Shown piece by piece: positions 53,209 to 63,034 of a stretch of 64,000 bases of DNA. Both the position numbers and the translations under genes were made by a program. Positions within the stretch are counted from its first letter, which is position 1. Each line of letters opens with the position of its first letter. The notes under the pieces were generated by a model. The model saw only the letters and a list, made by a program, of their open reading frames with translations. It ran no database searches and was not told the DNA's origin. Source of the DNA: Ignavibacteriota bacterium (GTDB lineage Bacteria > Bacteroidota > Ignavibacteria > Ignavibacteriales > Ignavibacteriaceae); the NCBI GenBank assembly GCA_013285405.1, contig CP053446.1, positions 3,792,467-3,856,466 on the forward strand, in the 5' to 3' direction.

Positions 53209-53347
53209 AGAAGACAAAAAAATTTTTGAAGTAGAAGATGATCTTCCACCAATATTCAATAGCTGGAATAAGTTGTACACATTTGTGCTTGGCTTTTTTG
53301 CTATACTCGTATTTCTATTTTATTTATTCACGAAAGCTTTTGAATGA
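53201..53347 (+). CDS. Small single-pass membrane protein ahead of a sodium:solute symporter
   Basis: 48 residues, too short for most ORF lists. MNKEDKKIFEVEDDLPPIFN SWNKLYTFVLGFFAILVFLF then YLFTKAFE: an acidic cytoplasmic start and one membrane helix. Its start overlaps the deacetylase stop and its stop overlaps the symporter start (ATGA, 53344-53347), so it is almost certainly translated with the symporter. Family not recognised beyond that. Confidence 0.75.
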   Translation: MNKEDKKIFEVEDDLPPIFNSWNKLYTFVLGFFAILVFLFYLFTKAFE

Positions 53348-55044
53348 GTCTCATTGACTGGATTGTAATGTGCGGTTTCACCGGTTTCGTTGTCATTTAC
53401 GGAACTATTAAATCCAGACACGCGAAAGATGTTGACACTTATATCCGGGCAGGCAGAACTTCACGATGGTGGCTTGTTGCATTATCAATAATGGCAACGC
53501 AGGCAAGTGCGATTACTTTTCTTTCAACTCCCGGTCAGGCTTATGTTGATGGAATGAGGTTTGTCCAATTCTATTTTGGATTACCAATTGCGATGATAAT
53601 TCTTTCAATCACTGCCGTGCCAATCTATAATAAGCTAAATGTTTTCACTGCATACGAATATTTAGAAAAACGTTTCGATTTGAAAAACAGACTTCTTGGC
53701 AGTGCATTGTTTTTAACACAAAGAGGATTAGCTGCGGGATTTACAATTTATGCACCTTCATTGATTCTTTCAGTTATTCTTGGATGGGAATTGAATATTA
53801 CAATTATCATTACAGGTGGTTTAGTAATTTTATACACAACTATAGGTGGTACTGTCGCAGTAAATAAAACACATTTGATCCAGATGATTATAATTACTGT
53901 CGGAATGTTTGCTGCGTTTTATTTTCTTATGTCGTTTTTACCTGAAGAAGTTTCTTTTTTTGATGCAGCTTATCTTGCAGGAAAAATGGGAAAGTTCAAT
54001 GCAGTTGATTTTAGTTTTGATTTGAGTAATCGATATACTTTCTGGTCGGGAATAATCGGTGGTACTTTTCTGATGCTATCATATTTCGGGACTGACCAAT
54101 CCCAGGTTCAGCGGTATCTTGCAGGCAGTTCAGTAAAACAAAGCCGATTAGCTTTATTGACGAATGGATTAGTAAAAGTCCCTATGCAGTTTATTATTTT
54201 GTTTATTGGTGCGATGGTTTTTGTTTTTTTTCAGTTTATTACTCCCCCATTGTTTTTCAATCCGGTTGAAGTATCGAAAATCAAAGCAAGTCAATATTCA
54301 GAAGAATATTCAAGATTAGAAGATGAATACGTTAAAGTTAATGAAGAGAAACAGAAAGCAGCTACGAAAATAATTTCAATGATTGATTCGGATGATAAAA
54401 CTTCACTGCAAGCACAAAATCAACTATTACTCGAAAAGCAAAAGGAAGCGGATGAAATTAAGAAAAGTGCAGTTGAAATTATTAAGAAGTCTGATCCGAT
54501 GGCTGAAGCAAATGATACTAATTACATTTTCATTTCATTTATTATAAATTTTTTACCAATTGGATTTGTTGGTTTACTAATAGCAGCAATCCTTTCTGCA
54601 TCTATGTCTTCCACATCTGCTGAGTTAAATGCATTGGCTTCTACAACTGTAATTGATTTTTATAAAAGACTTGTCCGCAAAGAAGCAGATGATAAACAGT
54701 ATTTAAAGATTTCAAAAATTGCGACCGTGTTCTGGGGAATTTATGCAATACTTTTTGCTGTTCTTGTAAAGGAACTTGGTTCATTAGTTGAAGCAGTAAA
54801 TATTCTTGGTTCATTAGTTTATGGAACTATTCTTGGTATATTTTTAACTGCATTTTACCTTAAAAAAGTTTCCGGTACACCGACATTTCTCGCAGCAGTA
54901 ATGGCAGAACTGGTCGTGATTTACTGTTACTTGTTTACGGATATTCCATTTCTATGGTATAATGTTATCGGTTGCCTTATTGTGGTATTTGGTGCATTTT
55001 TGTTGAGTATTTTGTTTCAGATTTTAAAAACTGAAAGCAAATAA
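53344..55044 (+). CDS. Sodium:solute symporter (SSS family)
   Basis: 566 residues with about 13 helices. SSS hallmarks: ATQASAITFLSTPGQAYVDG in TM2, then YLEKRFDLKNRLLGSALFLT and TTIGGTVAVNKTHLIQMIII; SYFGTDQSQVQRYLAGSSVK contains the sodium-binding region. A hydrophilic insert of ~80 residues (EYSRLEDEYVKVNEEKQKAA ... EIIKK) lies between two C-terminal helices and has coiled-coil character. The substrate is unknown. It is coupled to the 48-residue protein upstream. Confidence 0.92.
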   Translation: MSLIDWIVMCGFTGFVVIYGTIKSRHAKDVDTYIRAGRTSRWWLVALSIMATQASAITFLSTPGQAYVDGMRFVQFYFGLPIAMIILSITAVPIYNKLNVFTAYEYLEKRFDLKNRLLGSALFLTQRGLAAGFTIYAPSLILSVILGWELNITIIITGGLVILYTTIGGTVAVNKTHLIQMIIITVGMFAAFYFLMSFLPEEVSFFDAAYLAGKMGKFNAVDFSFDLSNRYTFWSGIIGGTFLMLSYFGTDQSQVQRYLAGSSVKQSRLALLTNGLVKVPMQFIILFIGAMVFVFFQFITPPLFFNPVEVSKIKASQYSEEYSRLEDEYVKVNEEKQKAATKIISMIDSDDKTSLQAQNQLLLEKQKEADEIKKSAVEIIKKSDPMAEANDTNYIFISFIINFLPIGFVGLLIAAILSASMSSTSAELNALASTTVIDFYKRLVRKEADDKQYLKISKIATVFWGIYAILFAVLVKELGSLVEAVNILGSLVYGTILGIFLTAFYLKKVSGTPTFLAAVMAELVVIYCYLFTDIPFLWYNVIGCLIVVFGAFLLSILFQILKTESK

Positions 55045-55100
55045 AAAGAAATAGAATAAATATTTTTATGAAAAATAAATTAAAAAAAGCAGGCTGACTT

Positions 55101-55358
55101 ATGAGCAAAAAGAAATCGAATCTTTTATTGTATGGACTTATTATTGGTGGAATAATTGGCGCCGGAGTAGCAGTTTATTTTGGAACAAAAGCAGTAATTG
55201 ACAGCAATAAGAAAAAGAAAGAAAGAAAGCATAAATTCTACGAAGGCATTGATGATATCTTTGATGAAAGTGCAAAGGACATTGCTTCTTCAGATACAAA
55301 AAATTTAATCGACGATGAAAAAGAAATTACCGATGAACTTTTTTCACGTTCTAAATAA
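55101..55358 (+). CDS. Small YtxH-like membrane protein
   Basis: 85 residues: an N-terminal hydrophobic helix (LLLYGLIIGGIIGAGVAVYF) preceded by a few basic residues, then a charged tail. This resembles the YtxH-type stress/gas-vesicle-associated small proteins, but similarity is low. Function unknown. Confidence 0.65.
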   Translation: MSKKKSNLLLYGLIIGGIIGAGVAVYFGTKAVIDSNKKKKERKHKFYEGIDDIFDESAKDIASSDTKNLIDDEKEITDELFSRSK

Positions 55359-55369
55359 CCAAATTAATT

Positions 55370-55945
55370 TTGGCTAAAGGACGTAAAGAAGAAATTGTTC
55401 GTGCGGCTGCCAAAAGATTCAGCCGGCACGGCTTTAACAAAACTACTTTGGAAGAAATTGCCAGAGATATCCGCATTGGCAAGCCAACAATCTATCACTA
55501 CTTTACTTCTAAAGATGAATTATTCAATAGTTCTGTTGAATTCCAGTCTTCACAATTTATTGAGGATATAAAAGCAATTTTCAACAATCAGGATTTACCC
55601 GTCGGAGCCAGATTACTTGAATATTTTGCCTTCAAAGAAACACTATTGCACCGCTACAAATTATTATACGATCTACTGCTTTCATTATTAAAAGATGAAA
55701 CACTGGAGAAAGAAAAAATTATTTTACAGAGTTTACTTAAAAAGGAGACTGAAGTAGTTGCACTTATTTTAAGTTCAATTTATACCGGAAGAATTGAAAG
55801 CATGAATATCTCATTGCCCTACTATATAGTTCATTTGAGCTGGGGATTAATGTTCAGCAGTTTAATTAAAGAATTTCACCCTGATGGAAAATCCGCAAAT
55901 ACAAAAGAACTGACGTTCAAAAGTCTCGAAACTATTTTATCCTGA
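55370..55945 (+). CDS. TetR-family transcriptional regulator
   Basis: 191 residues starting with TTG at 55370. The HTH is RAAAKRFSRHGFNKTTLEEI then ARDIRIGKPTIYHYFTSKDE with LF, the standard TetR DNA-binding unit. The C-terminal ligand domain (~residues 60-190) is unassigned. It lies between two symporter genes, so it may control one of them; that is an inference. Confidence 0.9.
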   Translation: MAKGRKEEIVRAAAKRFSRHGFNKTTLEEIARDIRIGKPTIYHYFTSKDELFNSSVEFQSSQFIEDIKAIFNNQDLPVGARLLEYFAFKETLLHRYKLLYDLLLSLLKDETLEKEKIILQSLLKKETEVVALILSSIYTGRIESMNISLPYYIVHLSWGLMFSSLIKEFHPDGKSANTKELTFKSLETILS

Positions 55946-56055
55946 TAAATAGCCCCCACAATTAGCAAATTAATATTTTTTTTATTTGAAACTTATAATT
56001 CTATCTATAACTTTCAGATATAAAAACTCATATATCCTTAACAATAACCTATTAA

Positions 56056-56268
56056 ATGTCGCTATTCACACATTCCTGGCTGCCACTAATTTATCTGTAT
56101 TTATTTGGTGGTCTATTCTTCGCATTTGGTTTATACATCATTTATAAATCAGGAAGTCTTAATCGTCATAAAAAGTTACACAGAAAATGGAGTAGAGTAT
56201 TAATTTTTGGTTACATCTACTTCCTGATAATTCACACTATTTTAATATTAGCAGCTCTATACTTGTAA
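56056..56268 (+). CDS. Small membrane protein ahead of the second sodium:solute symporter
   Basis: 70 residues, two membrane helices (YLYLFGGLFFAFGLYIIYKS and WSRVLIFGYIYFLIIHTILI). It ends 9 bases before the next symporter start. The arrangement mirrors the 48-residue gene ahead of the first symporter. Function unrecognised. Confidence 0.8.
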   Translation: MSLFTHSWLPLIYLYLFGGLFFAFGLYIIYKSGSLNRHKKLHRKWSRVLIFGYIYFLIIHTILILAALYL

Positions 56269-56277
56269 AATAATTTT

Positions 56278-57841
56278 ATGGAATCACTACACGGACTTGG
56301 AACCGCAACTGACTGGATTGTAATGGTTGCTTATTTCGTCGGGATAATGCTCTTCGGAAGTTACTTTGCAAAATACAATCGAAGCACGAATGATTTTTTC
56401 TTTGGAGGAAGGAGATTTGCCTGGTGGCTGATAACAGTTTCGATTGTTGCAACCGGTGTGGGTAGTCACAGTTTTGTAAAATATTCCGCTAAAGGATTTG
56501 AATACGGACTTTCATCAACGATGACTTATATGAACGATTGGTTCTTTATGCCATTCTTTCTTTTTGGCTGGCTCCCAATAGTAGTTTATACAAAAATCAA
56601 ATCCATCCCCGAATATTTTGAAAGAAGATTCAGCCCAACAGTAAGACAGATTGCGACCATATTCCAATTACTTTATATGATTGGATATTTAGGTATCGGT
56701 CTTTTAACTCTCGGAAAAGTATTTACACCATTATTACCTGAGTCATTTACAATTCTTGGATTAACCATTCCTGTAACACTGATGGGAGTAATAATTGTCA
56801 TCGCAATTATCACAGGTGTCTATACAACATTTGGTGGACAAACGGCAGTAATCTTCACGGATTTACTTCAAGGTGGAATTTTACTTTTTGCAGGTGTACT
56901 GATTTTTATAATGGGTGTAAGTTATGTTGGTGGATTCGATTCCTTCTGGCATTTACTTCCGGTTGAGTGGCGATTACCTTTAGCTGATTTCAACAAACCT
57001 GCTGACTTTAATTTTGTTGGAATCTTCTGGCAGGATGGAGTTGCCGGGTCTGTTGGTTTTCTTTTTATGAATATGGGTTTACTGATGCGTTTCATGTCCG
57101 CAAAAAGTGTGAATGAAGGACGTAAAGCAGCAGCATTTAACGTGTTGTTTATGCTTCCGATTTCAGCGATAGTGGTCGGAAGCGCTGGCTGGATTGGAAA
57201 AGCATTAACTGAAATGAATCCTCCGCATCTTGGCACAAATGTAAATCCGGATGAAGTTTTTATTGCTGTTACACATATCATTGCCAGTGAAGGTGTTTTT
57301 TGGATTTGTCCTCGCTGCATTAACAGCCACATTACTTTCCACAGTTGATTCGCTGATAAATGCTATTGCTGCGGTTTACATAAATGACGTTCATCGTCCA
57401 TTAAAAAAATTATTGAAAAGAAAATTAGCATCCGAAGAAGTTGAATCGAAAAAAGAGTTAGGCGCTGCAAGAATGGCTTCAATCTTTTTTACAATAATTG
57501 GAATAATTGCGACGATTCCTTTCAACCAATACCCAACAGTGTACGAAGCTCACGGATATTTCCATTCAACTCTGACACCTCCACTCGTTACAGCAATTTT
57601 TCTTGGTGTATTCTGGAAAAAATTTACACCTGCAGGTGTACTCGGAACTTTTCTCGGCGGTTCATCATTAATGATACTCGGTGCAAGATATCCGGATATT
57701 TTAATTACACCTATTGCTCATGGAACTCCACTGGACCCGGTTCATCCATATACATACATAAGTGCACTTTATAATACGCTTGTCTGTGTTGGTATTGGTA
57801 CTTATAACTTATCTGCAACCAATAATAATGAGGACCTCTGA
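56278..57841 (+). CDS. Sodium:solute symporter (SSS family), frameshift at a T6 run
   Basis: Read across one frameshift it is about 521 residues. SSS signatures: NDFFFGGRRFAWWLITVSIV, then VGSHSFVKYSAKGFEYGLSS and PEYFERRFSPTVRQIATIFQ. At ggtgttttttgg (~57296-57301) one extra T moves the frame; without it EGVFGFVLAALTATLLSTVD runs on, the conserved TM segment. The rest (to 57841) has ATIPFNQYPTVYEAHGYFHS. Substrate unknown. It overlaps the next ORF by 14 bases. Confidence 0.85.
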
Positions 57842-58373
57842 CCATATCAAAAAAAGCAGAAAGCATAAATTGATTATAGATACTATGATAGTATTAATTG
57901 TAGTTTCATTGTTGCTTGTTTGGTTTAACGTTGGTCATCTTGCGTTCTTACTTACTTTAACTCTTTTGATCACAATATTTGTGTCACTCTCTGCTGCATA
58001 TTACATTAAATTTGATCCGACCGTACATCTTGAAGGATTAACTATCTGGTCAATCAAAAAAGCAAAGGAGAAATTCAAAGGTGGAAAAGTCAATGATAAG
58101 GAAGGCAAAATTGTTCATGTAATGTGGAGAGAAAGAAAAGATAATGATGATGTAATCAATCTTGCGGCAGAAGATATGAAAAAAATGGCTGCTGAAGTTG
58201 GCGATATGGTGTATCTTTGCGATGCCAGAAAATATTTGGGCGGATTAAAATCTGTTCACTCCCGCATTGGAAAACCACACGACGATCCCGGTATCATGCT
58301 CATCAGTAAAGAACATAAATTAAGCGCACTCTTTAAAGAAGATAAAATTCTTTATGCAGAAAAAGAGATGTAA
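57828..58373 (+). CDS. Two-helix membrane protein of unknown function
   Basis: 181 residues from ATG 57828, overlapping the symporter end. Two hydrophobic helices in the first 60 residues (LIIDTMIVLIVVSLLLVWFN; AFLLTLTLLITIFVSLSAAY) are followed by a soluble domain: EGKIVHVMWRERKDNDDVIN, then DMVYLCDARKYLGGLKSVHS. I do not recognise the family. Coupling to the symporter suggests a linked role. Confidence 0.7.
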   Translation: MRTSDHIKKSRKHKLIIDTMIVLIVVSLLLVWFNVGHLAFLLTLTLLITIFVSLSAAYYIKFDPTVHLEGLTIWSIKKAKEKFKGGKVNDKEGKIVHVMWRERKDNDDVINLAAEDMKKMAAEVGDMVYLCDARKYLGGLKSVHSRIGKPHDDPGIMLISKEHKLSALFKEDKILYAEKEM

Positions 58374-58739
58374 ACACTTCAGATTTCTTTACAATTAAAC
58401 TTCAGTCCGGCAAATACGACAGATATTCGAGTCAATGCCGGCGATTCTGATTTACAGAAACTTAATCAAATGTAGCTAAACAGACAGAAATCAATTAATA
58501 TTGGTTTCATCAGATCTGGTACCCGGATGGCATAGTATATGTAAAATAATACTGCATAAAACAGAAAAAATCACAGGATAATTACTTCAAACTAAACAAT
58601 CAATAAGTATGTTAATCCAGAATTTTTTCTTGATATGTTAATGATTAATGTACAATACTTTGATTCACAAGGATTTTGCTCAATTCAACATTAAAACTTA
58701 AATCAACTAAATCAATCACATTGTTCAAGGAGGACATAT
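58374..58739. other. Intergenic region before the T9SS protein gene
   Basis: 366 bases, AT-rich, no gene recognised. It ends in a strong ribosome-binding site (AAGGAGG) eight bases ahead of the ATG at 58740. The promoter of that gene should lie here. Confidence 0.6.
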
Positions 58740-60528
58740 ATGAAACAATTTATTATTGTTTTAACAATCTTAACATTCTTCACTGTTTTTACATCAGTTC
58801 AGGCACAGAACAACGATATGTCAACAGGATACGAAACTATTTCTGTTCCTGAAAACATTCAATCGATCCTGCATCAGATAAAAATGGCTGAAGTAAATGA
58901 AGATTGGACTTTATACTCTCAGTTGAGAGAATCATTAATTCAAACCTGGCAGCAAGTAAATCCAGAGGTTGCAAAACTTTACAGAAATGTAAACAATGGT
59001 GCCTCAGATTTAACAACTGATGGAACTCCGGTTGGTACGAAAAGAAATGATGATGGAAGATCTTTTCATTATTTATTGGAAGAATCCCAGCCGCTATCAA
59101 AACCGTTGTGGGGTGATGATAAAATAGTGTTTAACGGACGAGCCGCCGATATAAGTATGGATATTGCAATTAATGGAGATATCTATCTGTCAGTAATTGG
59201 AAGACACGATGGTTTAGCAACTACAGACTCAGTTTATATCTATAAGTCAACTGATGGTGGCGTAAACTGGGTTGAATGGAGCGTACTATTTGCTTCAACT
59301 CAAACGTTCAAGCAAATTGAGATTATGCTTTTTGATGGACAAATTGGCGGCACTGGTCAACCTTCATACATTTTACTTTTCTATTTATTTGATAATGGCT
59401 GGCTTAGAGTAGGAAGAACAGAAACCACAACACCAAGTTGGAGCTATTATACCATATCTGGTAGTTCAGGCGGCGCACCAATCACTCAATTTGCAGTTGA
59501 CCGAAATAATTCGGCTTCAGATTACCGTGCAATTTGTCTTTATGACAGCTCGACAGTTGTTAAATGTATCAGATCTGAACCAACTAGTTACGGGACCGTC
59601 TGGCAGGATGCACATTCACTTGGTTATGTAGGAAGAGATCTTGATTTTTGTTATGGCTGGAATGGAGCTGTTTACGCAAGTTATAATGGCTTCTCTAGTG
59701 GTAACCTTTATGCAAGAGAAAATACAAACTATGGAGATCCCGCATCCTGGGCGCCTCATGTGACAGTTGTAAGTGGAGCAACGGACACAACAAGGCGAGG
59801 ACAAATAATAGCCTCCAGAGAAGATGATCCGAATAATATTGTTGCACTTATTTTTGAAAGAAAATCAGGTTCAGAGTATGATCTTTACTGGTCTTTAAAG
59901 CCAAGTGCCGGAACCCAGTACGATGGAAGCTTGGGTTGTCCCTAATGAAAATAAATGGCCTGCAGTTTATTCGAGAAAAACTACTGGCAATCAAACTTTT
60001 CAGAGTGTATTTGAACAGTCCGGGATAGCCAATGCAACTCCAAGATTAATCAAATACAAATCTTTTGATGGATCAATTTGGTCGCAGAGCATTGAAGTAT
60101 CGGATGCATCAAATGATGTAACTGGTTTGCAAAAACCTGAAGTTGGAGATATTGATGGAAGCACACCTGTTTTTGCGTTTGTTGGTGGAAATTATACTAA
60201 TGTGTATTTCGATAATTATAGCTGGATACCAACAGATGTTAATGAAACCCCAAGGTAATTTTCCAGTTGAATACATTTTAGAACAAAATTACCCGAATCC
60301 ATTTAATCCAAATACAACCATCAAATTCAGTATTCCGGAAAATTCATTTGTGTCACTAAAAGTTTATAATGTTCTTGGTAAAGAAGTATCATCTGTAATA
60401 AGTGAAGAGATGAATGCTGGTACTATGAAGTAAATTTCAATGGAAATAATCTTTCCAGTGGTGTATATTTCTATAAACTTGAGACAGAAAATTTTGTTAA
60501 AACTAATAAGATGATTTTAATGAAATAA
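58740..60528 (+). CDS. Secreted protein with T9SS sorting domain, three frameshifts
   Basis: Signal peptide to SVQAQ. The middle has BNR/sialidase-like pieces (DSVYIYKSTDGGVNWVEWSV). The last part reads EYILEQNYPNPFNPNTTIKF, then SIPENSFVSLKVYNVLGKEV, the type IX secretion sorting domain. Shifts occur near 59925-59932 (extra base in gatggaagcttggg), 60250-60258 (extra A in ccccaagg) and 60420-60430 (missing base in ggtac). The true product is ~595 residues. All look like single-base errors. Confidence 0.8.
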
Positions 60529-60557
60529 ACCCAGTGTAATATATTCTTAATTGAAAT

Positions 60558-60595
60558 GACCGTCTTGAAAATTATATTTTGAGACGGTCTTTTTA
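60558..60595 (+). terminator. Rho-independent terminator after the T9SS gene
   Basis: Stem GACCGTCT / AGACGGTC with a 16-base AT-rich loop, followed by TTTTT. It lies 30 bases after the expected T9SS stop. Confidence 0.85.
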
Positions 60596-60664
60596 TTTAT
60601 GTTTATAAAAATTCATTCATTTAGTATTTTCAATTCACAAATAAATTATTCTCAATAACTATTC

Positions 60665-61154
60665 ATGGATTTTTTTATATGCGATATTGCAATTGCAAGA
60701 ATTCTACATATTCTTGGTGTTGTTTTGTGGATTGGAGGGGTTGGGTTCGTTACAACTGTAAGCTCTACCAACAGTAAAAGAATTTAAATCGAAAGAAGAA
60801 AGAATAGATTTTTTCGAAAAAGCCGAACACAGATTTGCCAGACAAGCAAGGTTGACAACGCTTCTGGTTGGACTAACAGGTTTTCATATGGCTGCAAGAT
60901 TGAATTTGTGGGAAAGGTTTCTGGATGTTTCTTTTTGGTGGATGCATTTGATGGTTCTGATTTGGTTAATATTTACTGTAATGCTATTTGTTCTTGAACC
61001 ATTCTTTCTGCATAAAAAGATGCGAGAGAAAGCTGAGATTGATCCTGAAGGAACTTATAGACGAATCTATAAAATGCATCTTCATCTTTTTATTTTAAGC
61101 ATAATAACTATTATCGGTGCTGCTGCAGGAAGTCACGGCTGGTTGTTTTTTTAA
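60665..61154 (+). CDS. CopD-like integral membrane protein, one frameshift
   Basis: About 162 residues after correction. It starts MDFFICDIAIARILHILGVV, continues to LWIGGVGFVTT, then a +1 shift at ~60757-60762 (gtaagctct where gtagctct is expected) and resumes VALPTVKEFKSKEERIDFFE. Four helices are visible, with histidines (ILHILG, HLMVL, HLHLFIL) like heme/copper CopD-type proteins. Function inferred weakly. Confidence 0.65.
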
Positions 61155-61267
61155 TTGAAATGCTTACGAACAGTTTTTAATATAATATCAATTCCTTTTT
61201 TCAAATAATTTGTTATACTCGTCTGTCAAATGAACATTGAGTGACATAGCCAAAGGAGATAAATTAT

Positions 61268-61762
61268 ATGAGAGAAAAATATCGCAAAGGTGGAATCGGG
61301 GCAGTGATGGATGAATACGAAAGAGCAGCAGCCGAATTCAAGAATATGATTGAAAATATTTCTGATTCAAACTTTATCAAAATCGTTGACACAGAAACAA
61401 AGGACGATGATTGTCGTTCTGTACAAACTATTGTTTCTCACGTCACAAATTCCGGTTTCGGTTATGCAAATTATATCAGAGACTGGTATTCGATTCCAAA
61501 AAATTCTCCAGAGAGGAAACTTCTTACAAAAGTAGAATTCATGTCAAGGTTTGACAACATCTTGCCTACACATCTGAAACACTTGAAGGGAAATGGGAAT
61601 ATTCTGATGAAGAAATTCAAAAAGTAAAAATGATTGTTCGCTGGGGTCCTCAATATGATCTCGAACAATTACTTGAGCATGCTTGTAGTACATATTTTAA
61701 GACATAGAAGACAAATAGAAAAGTTTGCCGCTAACGGAAAAATATTTCTTCCAAATAAATAA
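61268..61762 (+). CDS. DinB-like helical-bundle protein, two frameshifts
   Basis: The ATG at 61268 has the ribosome-binding site AAAGGAG ahead of it. The first frame includes NISDSNFIKIVDTETKDDDC and RSVQTIVSHVTNSGFGYANY (a first His ligand region). A shift around 61558-61562 moves the frame to AYTSETLEGKWEYSDEEIQK and VKMIVRWGPQYDLEQLLEHA; a second at ~61683-61684 (extra T) gives VVHILRHRRQIEKF, ending 61762. This is the DinB/YfiT fold with metal-binding His near the ends; the reaction is unknown. Confidence 0.65.
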
Positions 61763-61773
61763 AGTTTCCTGTT

Positions 61774-62446
61774 TTGTTGAAAGAAAAAAATATTCTTTGG
61801 GTGACATTTTTCACAATCGCAATGGTTTATCTTGAATCTGCCATTGTAGTTTACCTGCGGGGAATATATGGAATTGAAAATCTACTTAGCGATATTAATT
61901 TTACTCCGGATAAATATACCATTATCGAAATCGGGCGTGAAGCAGCAACCATAGTGATGCTCGTATTGATCGCGATGATATCTGGTAATTCAAGGCAAAA
62001 AAAGTTTGGTTATTTTTTCTTGCGCTTCTGGAATTTGGGATATCTTCTATTATATATGGCTTTATGTTTTTATTCAGTGGCCAAAATCTTTAATGGATTG
62101 GGATGTACTGTTTCTGATTCCACTTCCATGGTGGGGACCTGTTATCTCACCTATTTTGATCTCAGTAATTTTGATTACTACCGGTTACCTTCTAATAAAA
62201 GAAATAAATTATAAAATAACACTTATTGATTTGACTATAATCAGTATTTCTGTAATTACTCTTCTATATACTTTTGTCGAGGACAGTATTATAATCATTT
62301 TAACAGGACAAGGTTCAATAACTGAAGTTCGACCATCATCATTTAATTGGATACTATTTTCCATCGCAATTATCACCTGGATAGCGTTAACTATCAAAGT
62401 ATTCTTACCCGGACCAAGACGTACTGAGTTAGCATATTCGAATTAA
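61774..62446 (+). CDS. Conserved polytopic membrane protein, frameshift at a T6 run
   Basis: Begins with TTG 61774. About 223 residues after removing one T from tattttttc (~62012-62017): the first part (NILWVTFFTIAMVYLESAIV, VYLRGIYG) joins to SCASGIWDIFYYIWLYVFIQ and continues to 62446. About six hydrophobic helices. I do not recognise the family. Confidence 0.65.
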
Positions 62447-62585
62447 ATCAGGTAAATAGCCTGTAAAATTTTCTGATAGCACTCAAAATATTTTATTAAT
62501 GTTTCATGTTTTAATTGAAAGTTAAACTTGTGAAAAGTATAATTGTAGAGTAAATATTTTATTCTAAAACCATATAGAGGCGATA

Positions 62586-63023
62586 ATGGGCAAAGGAGAC
62601 AAAAAATCAAAAAAAGGGAAAAGATTCAGACACTCGTTTGGAAGGACAAGACAACGGAAACATACTAAAAGTAATCATCACAAAAAGAAAACAGAAGAAA
62701 AGCCAAAATCAATAGAACAGAAAAAGACACTTCGCAGTGAACCTGAATTGGAAAAACCAGTTGTTGTTCTTGAACCAAAGGTAGATGAAATTAAATTGGT
62801 TCAACCAGAAATCTCTGAAATAAAAGAAGAAGTTCAAATTTCGGAAGTATCTGTTGCTGTAATTCCGGATATACCTGAAGAAAGTCTTGCCCGGTTATCG
62901 AATCATCTGAACCAAGTCAATCAGCCAAAGAAGAGTTAAAGAAAAGAAATTCGGACTGAAGAGAAAGTTTCACCGGAAGCACCGAAAAAAGAGGAGACCG
63001 GAAAGTTAGAAAAAGAAGAATAA
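62586..63023 (+). CDS. bTHX-like ribosomal protein with a long acidic C-terminal tail, possibly frameshifted
   Basis: The first ~30 residues, MGKGDKKSKKGKRFRHSFGR then TRQRKHTK, match the small basic 30S protein bTHX (usual length ~26-50), which sits in the 30S head in Thermus and Bacteroidota. Here a Glu/Lys/Val-rich tail follows (EKPVVVLEPKVDEIKLVQPE). The frame stops at 62939, but a compensating pair of shifts between ~62890 and ~62950 would read IESSEPSQSAKEELKKR and continue EEKVSPEAPKKEETGKLEKE to 63023 (~145 residues). The tail function is unknown; a chance basic ORF is possible but unlikely. Confidence 0.65.
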
Positions 63024-63034
63024 TCTATTTGAAG

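Noticed and set aside
51595..57301. Programmed ribosomal frameshifting in the PIG-L and symporter genes
   Set aside because: The shifts sit at ordinary short homopolymers without a slippery-site plus structure arrangement, and the same kind of break recurs in many unrelated genes nearby.
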